Shown piece by piece: positions 12,759 to 24,631 of a stretch of DNA of 64,000 nt. Each line of letters opens with the position of its first letter. Positions within the stretch are counted from its first letter, which is position 1. Where the stretch lies: the NCBI GenBank assembly GCA_034008185.1, contig CM067095.1:3394610-3458609 (forward strand). Direction: 5' to 3'. The stretch is from Gorsachius magnificus (taxonomy: Eukaryota; Chordata; Aves; Pelecaniformes; Ardeidae). The notes under the pieces are model-generated. The model was not told the DNA's origin and made no database searches. It saw only the letters and a list, made by a program, of their open reading frames with translations. A program made the translations under genes and the position numbers.

Positions 12759-15700
12759 TCAGAAGAAATTGGATACCTTCCTTCTTTTAGGAAGCTGCAG
12801 TAAATTGTCTGTGATCGATGTAGTATCCTGAGATACCGGCGTCTGAGATACTGTCCTGGATTGTGGGGTGGTTGTGGGTGTATGAGGCCCACTTGCTGGG
12901 GTCTTGTAACCAGGAGTTCCTGTGTGGGCTGGGGAAGGGGTATAGCTGGCTCGCAGGGCTTTGTCGGTATATTTACTTGCGGTCCTGTTTACTAGTCTTT
13001 GCAAAGCTGGTGACATTGCTGGGCTTAGTCCTTTCGGAGTAAGGCTGGAATAGAATAAACAGTTTTAAAAGATTTTACAGTAAAAATCTGCCATTTATCA
13101 GGAAGAGCATCAATGCTTCCACAGGCGAGCTCAGTGTCTGCTCCCCCCGCAGACTAGACCCACCAGATGCCAAAGTCACTCTGCCTGCAGGTAAATGCAG
13201 TCTGTGTCTCTAGAGAGACAAGTGACAGAGAAACCTCTTACATCCCTCCCAAACCTGAGTGGCACTGCCTGCCACTTTGAGCCTGTTCCATCCTTCCCAT
13301 GACCCAACCAAGCAAGCCTTATCATGTCTCCTCTTTGCAATGAGGGAAGACACCAATCCAGATGCATTGCTGGGTGACTGTAGGGTAGAACAGTAATGCT
13401 GACAAGAGGGAGTATCAAGGGACAGTCATCAGCCATCTTCCAATCAGGAATTAAGTTTTTTAATTTCTAAAACCTTTTAGCTTGACTGTACCTCTTCCTG
13501 CTTCAAGTACTCTTATCATTCCTCCCTTTCTACATATGTTGATTTAAACCTCATCAGAAAATACCCATCCCCAGTTCTGCTGTCCGAAGAGAAGTCTCAC
13601 CTGGCCAAGTTTTCTGTCACTTTTCGAAGTGCCTCCTGCTTCTTTGCTCGGTTTTTAGCTGCCACTTCATTGGCCATCTTGAGTCCTAACCTCTCACGGC
13701 GCCCAGGCTCCAGGATCTGTAAATGCATCACAACAGTTCACTTGCCAAGGCACTCATGAGTGCTGCATAAACGAGTCAAAGCACCTTCACAGTTGGATTC
13801 CAGCCTACAGGGATTTTAACTGAGGAGAAGTGGCATGAGCCCACACCTCTCTGCTGCTATATAAAAGCCAGAGAGGACACAGAGAGACCTTCAACCTGCC
13901 TTAGCGAGTAACAAAAATGGTAAAACCAGTCCAGCCAAGGAAGCAGCCATTACCTCTGGCATTTCCTCCTGCTGTCTCTCCTAGAAAAACAATGTCACCT
14001 GTGTCTTGCCTAGCCTGGCCTGTAGCCAGCCAACTCTCAGGCAAACACAGACATTGCTAAACAGCAGGAATAAGGGTTAATCACCCGTTCTTAAACTAAG
14101 AGTCTCAGACAGCTCACATTCAATGACACCAGCAGGAGACAGGTAGCATGCAGGGCCAGGCGCCATTAGCAAAGCCAGAGCGCCTTTTCTACTCTCTCAT
14201 GATACACCTGCCTCAGGCCATGACAGCCAGAAGATCGAGAGAGGGGGAAATCCTACAATTTCTACCCATTCACACATTAAAATTAGAGAAATGAGGCATC
14301 TCTTCAGCTTCCTTTGAAAGCCCCTCTGCCTGGGCCCATCATCAAATACTGAGTCTCACTCTCCTGCCAACAGCGTGTGTTCCACCTCAGATATCTCCAC
14401 CAAGTAGCTTTCATGTGCAGCCACGTCCACCTCCACCCTCCAAGCAGAACCTAGATTATTAGTCTCAAGCACTGGGAACACAGCCCAGAGATGCGTCACG
14501 CTCCCACAACAATGTTAATCTATTAATTACTCACTTGTCTTTCCCTTCTTAGTCCTTCCCCCCCGAAAAAAGAATGACAAGCTGACTCCTGACATAAAAT
14601 ACCTTGAAGGCTGGTCCAGGTGTTCTGTCCACATACGGCGTGTCTGACCCTTCTAGACGCAAAGGGGTGCTTTCGATTTCACCCCATGTCATAAAAGGAG
14701 ACTCATTCACTCCTAAAAACAAATTTTAAAAGTCATGCTCATGCAAGACATTTAACTGTTCGTTCACCACAAAAAATCCAGAGAAGCAAGTTATGAAATG
14801 CAGCACAACATCAACACACAAAGGAGTCCCTCCACTGAAGAGGAAATCACAGCCAATCTTGAATAGTAACATGTGGTTCCCATTAAAAGGGCATGACCTT
14901 AAACTCACAGGATTGCCTGTGGCTCTGTCACCCTCTAGGTTACAACACCCAAGCATTGTCCTTTCCACGTGTTTATTTTTCCATTTGGTGAGCTTTTGCT
15001 TAGTGACACTTTCGTTTTTTTCCTCTACGGTACTAATCTTCCCCTGTTATTGTATGAAAACTCCTTCAACACAGGGAACTGTTTGAAACGGTTAGAGGAC
15101 TTAAGATACATGTAATAGCCAAACGTACCCTCAATTCATCTTGAAGCTAGCCTGTACCAAACAGAAACTGCACCTTGTCTAACAGCTACAACTGCAGAAT
15201 AGATTCTAAGAGATGATTAAGTCACTCGCTAGAAAATCCTGCTGTCCAGGGTTTGGAAAGGCATTTACAATGGAGAAAGGAGATGCGCTCCAAATGCCAC
15301 CTACAGGCCTTCTGGAGGAAAAGCCTCAGCGTGTTCATTTTTTAGCATAATAACAAAAGATGAGGAAACATAATGGCTGGTGAAGAACAGCTAAAAATTC
15401 AGATACTGCATTTCAACTGGAAGAAAAATAATCAGTTTGTTTTAACTGAAAGCATTCTGCAACTAATACATCTGAACAAAAGAAATCTATAATACACAAG
15501 TGTATACAGACAATCTAGAAAGCAGTAGACCTGGAGGAAAACAGTAGGATAGACTCTGAAGGAAGCGAGGTGTACCACATCCCTATGAGCCAGGCTGACC
15601 CATCACTCAGAAAACTACTGGACACATTGACACACAAACACTCCTCGTTTTCAAAAATGAGCACCTGAACTCGCTGGAAAGTTAATGTTTGTGAAATGTT

Positions 15701-18700
15701 TGAATTCTTATCTTTAAGCCCTAGAGAAGCATCACCCAGGGATAAAACAAGCAGCCATGGCACCCCAGTTGCCTAGGAAGGCTCACCGCCCTCTAGACGA
15801 TTCCTAAGCGAAGGCATGGCAGCTTGCTCAGAGCCTCCCGGGTACAGCATGACTTCTCTTGCCAGTGTATTGCACTAGGATTTAAGCACTGCATCCAGCT
15901 GGCACACACGGTACACAGAAAGTCACCAGCTCATGGGACATAAACAGATAGAAGGTTTACCTCCGTGTCTAAACCAACAGTGACACCTCAGTGTTGAGCA
16001 AACAGAGCATCAAAATAAGTGCAGTAGCAGTCCTCTTACATCAGACAAAATAAGAAAACCCTCTTACCAGGGGCAGGAGAGGGGGTAGCCACAAATCCAT
16101 ATCCATTCACTTTTGGAGACTCTTGGGGTATCAGTTCTTTCCCATCTGGTCCCACTTTGCCCTGTTTGTACTAAAATAAAAAAGACAATGCCATCCATGT
16201 GGAGAAAAGCGATTCAGCTGTATCTAGCACACACACAGTTCTCCTGGCTGATGAACACCACCAGGGGGCAGAGTCTAACACTGTTTTCATCAGAAGAAGT
16301 AAAATTATCCAACCTGAGCATTGAGGGCTGCAGCTTGTTGGAGCTGTGATTTGCTCACGGCTTGGCTAAAAGGGTCCTTCACAAAACGGGTGTTTCGATG
16401 AACAACTTCCCTGGGTTTCTTAAATATGTCCTCCTCATCGGGTACCCCTTGAAAAGCAAAAGGTCCTTTAAGAAAGGGCTCAGGTAACACCAGGCAGTGT
16501 GCTCTAAAGCTCCCAACCAACACAACACTTGCCACACATTCCTACACAACACAGAACCCATCAGCAACTGCAGTGTGCATCTCTAGTAATTTCAAACAAA
16601 TTTTCACTAGATACATGCTTTGTAACACATGAAATCTATAAACTAAGATCAGATTTATTTATTTTTTTAAAAAAACAGTCAGTAAGACTTTCTTTTCTCT
16701 ACTTTGCTGGTTTGCAGAAATTATCAGTTGTACATTTATAGCCAAAAAGAAAACTGTATTTACAAAATTACATAGTTCTCTACACCAACCAAGGGACCAA
16801 CAGGCCCAAGGAGCACTCTTTGAGCAGAAGCAAAGAATGAATACATGACAAGAAAATGCTCATAAATAAGATAGACCAAACTGGAAAGGGCTTTGGCTCC
16901 TGAAAACAAGTGCTTCTAAACCACAGATAATGAGCTGCTTAGAGACAAATAGAACATGGTCAAACTTTGCAATCTGAGGCAAAGGAGCAAGGTCCAAGGA
17001 AAGAAAAAGAGAAAAAAGAAAAGACTTTTTTAAACAACTTTACATATCTGAGCTTCACAGAAGAAAAAATGCAGTATTAGCAGTAAGAGCTGCTCAGCCA
17101 TCCACAGAAGTGCTGTAAGCGCTGTTTGAAGTCAACCCACCTAGAATCAATGCCTCTTCTGAGAAACCCACACACCTCACCTGTCGGATAATACATGAGA
17201 GTGTTTCGAGCCGTGTACTCCCACGTCTCCAGTCCAGCCTTCACATTCTCCAGAGCTTGCTGTTCTGCTGAAGGAAGCGCCAGGTTCTCATTTCGTCGCT
17301 GAAAGGGTGATGGAAAAAAAAATTTAAAAAAAAAGAAAAGAAAAATCAGGTCTGAAACAGACTTTTAATCAGGTATACACAACTTGGAGAGCTCAGTCAT
17401 GAGCTCAGCTCCATGCCCCAGCACACTTTGTATATGTCATGGCACAAACACACTCTTTCTCTGGCAAGTGGCATTTGAGAACCATCCTGTTCCCAGATGA
17501 GCTTGCAAACAAACACTCCACATGAAGTTCTGGTATAAAAATCAAGTGAGAACTAAAGAATTATCTTCTCAGAAAGGTTATGCTTATGACTTGACTTTGT
17601 CTATTACATCTTGTGACAACACTTGTGATGGTTCAAACTTTTTCTGGTTTTTTCTCTACCTACTAGTCAAAATTCAAATGAAGCATTCACTGCTAAATAA
17701 GGGAACAGCAACATACAACACATATAGAATCATAGAATCGTCTAGGTTGGAAAAGACCTTTAAGATCATCAAGTCCAACCTAACCCTGCCATCTCACCAC
17801 TAAACCATGTCCCTAAGCACTTCGTCTACCCATCTTTTAAATACCTCCAGGGATGGGGACTTGACCCCTTCCCTGGGCAGCCCATTCCAGTGCCTGACAA
17901 CCCTTTTGGTGAAAAAATAATATAAAGGCATTCTACAAGGCTTTGGCATGGAGCCTTGGGAGAATATTTGTACCACCCTAGTCTCATACAAACTATTAGC
18001 TGAGGCAAGCAGTAACAGAAGAACAGACACTTCTTCAGTACTTAAGAGAGTTTTCAAACATTTCCATAGGCAGTACAGGTATGGAAGCATTTGACATATT
18101 CACACAATTACTTGCGTGATGTTACCAGCATACTAGTATCACTGATACCAAAAAGAAACTAATAGAATGCTGTCAGCCACCAATAAGTTACTCCATTTTA
18201 AAATTTCTCACACTAATTAAACTCGACAATTAGTGTCAGAAGCTATATATTAAAGACATCAACTGATGTTGTCTTTAATAGGCATCATCCATATACATTT
18301 AAATAGCAGTACTGTCACTGGGTAGCGAAGTTGCTGCTACACAAACAGGTATGCTACGCAAGGAAATACAAGGTCTGAACAGAATGCTGGCTGACAGGCA
18401 GACAGACAACATCAGCATCAGACTGGTTCTGGTAACTTCACCTTGACCTGAAAGAAGCCCTGTGCTTTGGGAATGTTCTCCTGCTGCCTGCCTTTTAATT
18501 CTGGGTGAAAGCATTCGAGCAAAGAAGATGCATAAGGAGCCGCAGAGGGCATTTTTATTGTAACAGACTCCGAGGGTTTACATTAGCTGGGATAAAAACA
18601 TAACACTCACTCACAATGACAGCAGTAAACACTCATGTGTCAGTGCCAAACTTCATTAAAAGGCACTGCAGCTCACATCCATCACTGACACATCTGGCAA

Positions 18701-21700
18701 CAGTGCCAGCTGCTCATGGCTGATGGAGAAAGATTGACACAGCAGCCCCAGAACAGCTCCTGAACCTCCCATGAAGCTAGCTGAGGAAGATACAGTACTT
18801 TACTTCGGCAGCTGAATGGATTATTACTGATAAAAGAAACCGAAAACTGAGGCAAGACAGACAAACAAACTGAGAGTGATAAAGGGCTGATGGACAAACA
18901 ACAGGAACTGCTCTCAGCTGCTCTTCTTAGTGCATATGGAAGAGACTGCCAAGAACAGCAATTCTTGCACTTAGTGCAACGCTTCACAGTCTCAAAGCCT
19001 TAGGAAGAGTCAGATCCTCACAGCAACTACATCAACGCTGTTCTTGTGTTACAGACATGGAAAAGCCCGGGCTGCAAAAGGAAGCAATGGGCTGCCACAG
19101 GACCCAGGTAGCTTAGGCTTATCTTAGATTTAGATGTGATCACCCCATGCACCTACTATTCAATATCAAGACCTTTCTATTCTTATTCAATAATATGAGT
19201 AATTCATCAGTCCAATGCAACAGCCCCATGCTCAGAAACAACAAATTCTCATCTGTATTTATAGGAGGATTCAAAACCAGAATCAATTAAATCAAACAAG
19301 AAAGAAATACAGTACAATGGTATTGCCCTGGTGTGTCACTTTGGAAGAGCAGAGATACAGCCGAGCCATCTCCCTACCTGGGCATACTCCTCTTCTGCAC
19401 TGTACAGCCAAGCATGCTTGACTTTCTCCTTCTCTTTGGCCACTTCCATGATCTGCTCAAACGAAGCATTATCTTCACTCGTGTGTTTTGCTAAGAAGCT
19501 GTCCAGACTGGGAAGTGCGTCTTTATCATCTTTTTCTGCTTCTCCTAACAAGAGGAGGGAAGAAGCCTGAGAAAGGTTAATACCTCAAGAGCACTATACG
19601 TACCTCTGAATCCCTTCTGACAGCGAGCCTTCTACAGACCCACTAATAACTAACATGAAGCCTGATGAAAAAAAAATACATGCACACAGAGTGGTACAAT
19701 AATAAATTGGTTTTTGGAAGACATATACCCACCTTTCACATAAAACCTTTTATGGCATTTATTGCTATTTGTGTTAAAGGGAAAATGCACAAGTGGCCAG
19801 CTGCTAGCAGACATTTTTGATATACTATATGAACAGCTCTGCCCCTACAATCTTTGCTTACTTACAGAATTAATTAGGTGACATGGTGTGCTGGTTTTGG
19901 CTGGGGTAGGGTTATTTTCTTCATAGTAGCTACTACGAAGAAAATATCTTTTGAGTTTGTACTGAAAACAGCACGGATATAAACCAGGATGGTTTCATTC
20001 CTGCTGAGCAGGGCTTACACAGAGCCAAGGCCTTTTCTGCTCCTCTCCCCCCCACCACCAGCGAGAGGCTGGGGGGGGCACAAGAAGCTGGGAGGGGACA
20101 TGTCTGGGACAGCTGACCCCAACTGACCCCAGGGATATCCCACACCATATGATGTCATGCTCAGCGTATAAAGCTGGGGGAAGAAGAAGGAAGGGGGGAC
20201 ATATGGAGTGATGGTGTTTGTCTTCCCAAGTCACCGTTACACATGATGGAGCCCTGCTTTCCTGGAAATGGCTGAATGCCTGCCCATCAATGGAAAGCAG
20301 TGAATGAATTCCTTGTGTTTCTTTGCTTGTGTGCTTTACCTATTAAACTGTCTTTATCTCAACACACAAGTTTTCTCACTTTTACTCTTCCAATTCTCTC
20401 CCCTATCCCACCAGGGGGGAGTGAGCAAGTGGCTGCATAGGGCTCAGTTGCCAGCTGGGGTTAAACCACGACACACAGGAAAAATTTACTGCCTTCAGAG
20501 AGATCAACTGCATTAAGAATTTACACAGCCATAAGGAGACCCACAATTGGGAATTCACACACATGACGTAAAACACTACATCAAATTCAACTGCAGTGAT
20601 CATTTTCACCTACTAGAAGGTTAAAGGAAACTACTTAAACATCTGCTAAATACCCAAAAGCCTTACAGAAGACAGAACTCACAAAAGTATTTTTCTGATG
20701 CTGAAGAATTCAGCTAGAGAAACATCATTTTCCTACCTTCCGCTGCAGCTTTGATGCCAGCTTTGGATTTATTCCCCAGGGGAAGACCACCTGGATGCAC
20801 TTCTGGGGTTTCAAACGTGGCTGGAGTAACATCTGTGATAGAAAAAAAAAAAAAAAAAGACTCACATGGTCACTAGAGCACGGAACAGGACACTTGCTGT
20901 GACATCTTCCACCATAGTAAGGGTCATGTGCCAAAAAAGTCACAGAAGACATATCAAGGGAAGAAAAATTTAATTTAAAAGTTGTTAAAAGACTCCAAAA
21001 TACTCTATTCAATTTTGTCCCAACCACCAAACAAAATTTTGCTCTCATCCAAGACATTATTTTTCTCCTGCTGGGAAAAAATCACCAGAGAGCCACAGCC
21101 CAGTATATTTGCCACCCTGTCTGCAGCTTTAACCAAGAGGAAAAAGCAGCAGCATAACAATCCTAACCTAGGCCAGGGCCAGCACCTACAGTAGCGGAGG
21201 AAGGAAAATCACTTGGTGACACATGCCATGAGAAAGCCAGTTACCTAAACCCCACCATGAGAATTCAGCCAGGGACTGGGCTTTAGTATAAGAAACACCT
21301 GAACTTGAAAAGAAAGCAAACACACAACAGGGCATTGGATGCCTGCCGGATGAACCTCTGATAACCACGAGCATCCAACATCTGTTCTGTCAGCAATATA
21401 TGAAAATCTTACACACCTGTAGATGCAATGAGAACCCCTAAAACCGTAATAAGGATTCAAAACATTAACTTAAGAGTTTCTGATAGTACAATATTGCACG
21501 TTAGAGCGTGTAACATTCCCTAGGGAGCAGGAACTTGGCAAAAGATGCCTGTGAGGAAGGGTTATTCAATAGGTGTTTTCCCCAAACCAATAACTCAAGA
21601 AGAAATTATTAGACACCATCAAAGGGAAATTCACCATCCGCCATCAGATACTGGTTACTGCCCAATCCAGTATATTAATTCCCAAGCAATGTCAACCTTG

Positions 21701-22316
21701 ATACTTTAAGATAAGCACTGCCTGTACAAAGTTTGAGAAATCAGAGCAGTAGTATTAGATATAAACCCCTTATATCCCAGTGAGCCAGTTCTTACAGGGT
21801 GCAGGTGTGTCCCTCGATGGTTTACCCAAGGAAGAGCCAAACTTGATAGCAATTTGCCTCATTTTCTCCAAGTCACCATTTTCTTCAGCCTCCAGATAGT
21901 CCTTCTGCGCTCGCAGCTTCTCCACGTCAGGAAAGAAGTCTCGCTGAATGATTTTCTCTAAACTCTACAAAGAGAGAGACAACTGCAAGGCCGCGCTGGG
22001 GCACCTCGGAGCGCCGCTCCGCCCTGGGCCGGCCGCGCACCGCGCACGGGAAGGCCGGGCGGCCCGGGTTGGGGGCCCCAGGCCCCACCGCCGCCGGGGC
22101 GGGGGCCGGGGGGGCCCCGCCGCGCTGGAAGCCGCTCGGCCCGGGTGCCGGGGGGCCGCCCGGGCCCAGGCCCCGGCCCCGGCCCCCTGCCTAGGATCTT
22201 CTTCGGGCGCCTCGGGGCCGGCGGGGTCCCCTCCTTCCCCGTCGCACGGCGGTGCCAGCAGCCGCAGCGGGCACCAAGGCGCCGGAGGAGGCCGCTGGAA
22301 CCGCCGCCCCCTCCAT
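12759..22316 (-). CDS. ESS2: ESS2 (DGCR14) splicing factor homolog, 10 exons
   Basis: Nuclear protein associated with the spliceosomal C complex. Coding exons (descending): 22192-22316, 21796-21964, 20737-20832, 19378-19544, 17181-17298, 16314-16447, 16068-16170, 14603-14712, 13601-13716, 12759-13044. Exons 2-10 have AG/GT borders, matching phases and no break, giving 432 residues. Family blocks in order are [95 protein letters not shown], and a C-terminus ending [14 protein letters not shown] plus VSNFF. Exon 1 is problematic: an ATG at 22314-22316 opens an Ala-rich start, but the frame ends in a stop at 22192-22194. A PKKIL-like stretch is one frame off, and the acidic block expected before exon 2 is missing. 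Introns hold a CR1 piece and a solo LTR. Confidence 0.93.
17725..17925 (-). mobile_element. CR1 LINE 3' fragment in an ESS2 intron
   Basis: Starts with the inverted CR1 tail (TAGAATCATAGAATCG), then the typical GGTTGGAAAAGACCTTTAAG and the AGTCCAACC block. The reverse strand encodes the CR1 ORF2 C-terminal remnant GMGCPGKG. It is 5' truncated, lies in the intron between ESS2 exons 4 and 5, and is in the same orientation as ESS2. Confidence 0.9.
19887..20473 (+). mobile_element. Solo LTR of an endogenous retrovirus in an ESS2 intron
   Basis: Begins TGTGCTGGTTTTGGCTGGGG and ends GGTTAAACCACGACA, the TG...CA boundaries of an LTR family that is abundant in neoavian genomes. Inside are a TATA-like GCGTATAAAG (near 20164) and an ATTAAA (near 20342) before a T-rich tail, consistent with U3-R-U5 order on the plus strand. 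There are no gag, pol or env frames, so it is a recombined solo copy of about 590 bases. A clean target-site duplication was not evident. It is antisense to ESS2, between exons 3 and 4. Confidence 0.82.
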
Positions 22317-22620
22317 AGCGCCGGGGGCCCGGTGAGCGCCCTGACCCTCCTCAGCCGCCGTCGCCAACGCGACGCGCCGAGACGTCACGCCGCCGCGCCG
22401 CGGGGAGCCGGAACGTCCCGCCCAGGAGAGACGCACGGAGCCGTCCGCGCGGCGGCCAGCGCGCCCCCTGCCGGCCCGGAGGACCCGCCCCGTCCCGTGA
22501 CAACGGCCTCACGGCCTGGGCTCTGCCGGACTGTGGGGGGCTGCGGCCGGGAGACCGGGCCCGGGCCTGGGGGCAGCCCGGGGAGCACGGCCCGTCCGTG
22601 CCGGTGCAGGCCGGGGCCGG
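21990..22620. promoter_or_regulatory. ESS2: CpG island at the ESS2 5' end
   Basis: Very high G+C and CpG density with GC boxes surrounds ESS2 exon 1, and the sequence changes abruptly to CR1 at about 22633. ACGTCACG near 22380-22387 contains a CRE-like TGACGT on the minus strand just upstream of the ESS2 ATG. Confidence 0.7.
22192..22316 (-). CDS. ESS2: ESS2 exon 1, frame broken in assembly
   Basis: The ATG at 22314-22316 starts an Ala/Gly-rich N-terminus like that of vertebrate ESS2 but runs to a stop at 22192-22194. In another frame the same DNA reads [16 protein letters not shown], the basic stretch expected before the conserved acidic block. One added G in the GGGG run (22237-22240, C on plus) would join the two. 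The acidic residues that should precede exon 2 are not encoded between 21967 and 22191, and no GT donor fits. The exon is real by position and flanking homology, but its sequence here looks damaged or wrongly assembled. Confidence 0.5.
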
Positions 22621-22632
22621 GGTGAGGCCTTT

Positions 22633-23760
22633 ACAGAATCACAGAATGGCAAGGGTTGGAAGGGACCCCGTGAGATCACCCAGTCCCACCCCCCTGCTAA
22701 AGCAGGCTCTCCCAGAGCATGTTACACAGGACTTCATCCAGGCGGGCTTTGAATATCTCCAGAGAAGGAGACTCCACAGCCCCCCTGGGCAGCCTGTTCC
22801 AGTGCTCCGTCACCCTCAGAGTAAAGAAGTTCCTCCTCATGTTCAACTGAAACCTCTTCTGTTTCAGTTTGTACCCACTGCCCCTTGTCCTGGCGCTGGA
22901 CACCACTGCAAAGAGTCTGGTTCCGTCCTCGTGATTTCTGCCCTTAAGATATCTGTATGTGTTAATGAGGTCCCCTCTCAGTCTTCTCTTCTCCAGGCTG
23001 AACAAGCCCAGCTCCCTCAGCCTTTCCTCATAGGGGAGATGTTCGAGTCCCTTTATCATCCTAGTTGTTCTCCTCTGGACTCTCTCTAGGAGTTCCTCAT
23101 CTTTCTTGAACTGGGGAGCCCAGAGCTGGACCCAGTGCTCCAGGTGGGGTCTCACCAGGGCAGAGCAGAGGGGGAGGAGAACCTCCCTCACCCTGCTGGC
23201 CACGCTCCTCTTAATGCACCCCAGGATGCCATTGGCCTTCTTGGCAACCAGGGCACCCTGCTGGCTCATGGTGAGCTTGTCGTCCACCAGGACCCCCAGG
23301 TCCCTCTCAGCAGAGCTGCTTTCCAGCAGGTCAGCCCCCAGTCTGTACTGGTGCATGGGGTTCGACCTCCCCAGGTGCAGCACTCAGCACTTGCCCTTGT
23401 TGAATTTCATCAGGTTCCTCTCCGCCCAACTCTCCAGCCTGTCCAGGTCCCGCTGAATGGCAGCGCAGCCCTCTGGCGTATCAGCCACTCCTCCCAGTTT
23501 TGTGTCATCAGCGAACTTGCTGAGAGTACACTCTGTCCCCTCATCCAGGTCATTGATGAACAAGCTGAACAAGACTGGGCCGAGTACTGAGCCCTGGGGA
23601 ACTCCACCAGCTACCGACCTCCAACTGGACTCTGCCCCGCCGATCAGAACCCTCTGAGCCCTGTCCTTCAGCCAGTTCCCAATCCACCTCACTGTCCACT
23701 CATCCAACCCATTCTTCTTGAGCTTCCCTATGACGAGGTTATGGGAGACAGTGTCTTTGG
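22633..23760 (-). mobile_element. CR1 LINE, 1.1 kb, with reverse-transcriptase remnants
   Basis: The plus strand starts with the inverted tail CAGAATCACAGAATGG and runs to about 23760, where CR1 similarity stops abruptly (5' truncation). On the minus strand, 23707-23384 encodes the RT region with [14 protein letters not shown] and the catalytic FADDTKLGG. After a stop, 23383-22697 encodes the thumb/C-terminal part ([18 protein letters not shown]). The two parts are separated only by a stop, so this is a fairly young but dead copy. It lies between ESS2 and GSC2, and the ESS2 CpG island touches its 3' end. Confidence 0.95.
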
Positions 23761-24631
23761 TACCAGCACCGCCCCCGGCTGCCCTCAGGGCTCCTCAGAA
23801 GGGCCCCGGGCGCCCCGGGGAGTGGGGGCCACCACCTGGGTGCTCGGGGGCTGTGGCGGGCGGCCCCGGGGCCGCGAAGCAGGCGAAGGCCCTGTGGGCC
23901 GCAGGCACGGCTGGAGGCATGGCCGGGGCCCGGCAGCACGCACAGAGGTGACGGGGACAGTTTTATTTATCTCACTGCTTTACAGGACGTGGTTTCTCTT
24001 CAGCCCTGCTGGGGACACGGACACCGCTTGCACGGGCAGGGAACCGGCATGGGCTGGCCATGGAGGCGAGGTGTCCGTCGCCGTGCCAACCCCTCTCACC
24101 ACAGCGGATGGATCACCGCTCCCACCGGCTGTAGGGAGAAATCCATGCTTCTTGGTTAAGGAACAAATCGCCCGTTCAGTAAGCTCAACCCCAAAAGCAA
24201 CTCCAGATGCTATCGAGGCGCTGAAAATAGGGAACATTCATTTGCAGGATATTTCGCAAATCTACAGTGGTAAAACAAGCACAAATACTACCTGCACAGA
24301 GCAAAGACAAGAAGGGGAGTCGCCCCTTCTCCTGAAGCACACACGTTTAATGCTGGTACAGCTCTGTCCCCTGCACAGGCTTTTGGCGGTGGTTTCTGCT
24401 TAAGCATCTGAGGGTCATGCCTGGTGAGTTATTTGCCACATGAACTAGGTTTGGAAGAGGAACTGGCATGGGAAAGTACCATGTCTGCTTTTACACATTC
24501 TCCTCCTCTGGGAATCACAGAGATTCCCTTTTGCTTCATTAGCACCCCTTGGGCTACCACCCTACAGAACCTGTCAGCTACGGGAGATGGATGCTCTTGG
24601 TGCTCATCTGCTGAGATGCAGCCTGTGACCA
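23761..24631. other. GSC2 3' flank / probable 3'UTR
   Basis: GC-rich to about 23950, then mixed composition. No coding frame is supported. A minus-strand AATAAA (TTTATT at 23962-23967) lies about 665 bases past the GSC2 stop and is a reasonable poly(A) signal. Confidence 0.45.
23962..23967 (-). terminator. GSC2: Putative poly(A) signal AATAAA for GSC2
   Basis: First canonical hexamer noticed on the minus strand downstream of the GSC2 stop codon. Confidence 0.4.

Noticed and set aside
22697..23707. Two minus-strand frames resembling a reverse transcriptase as a host gene
   Set aside because: They are parts of a truncated CR1 LINE with a stop between them and the element's own 3' tail.
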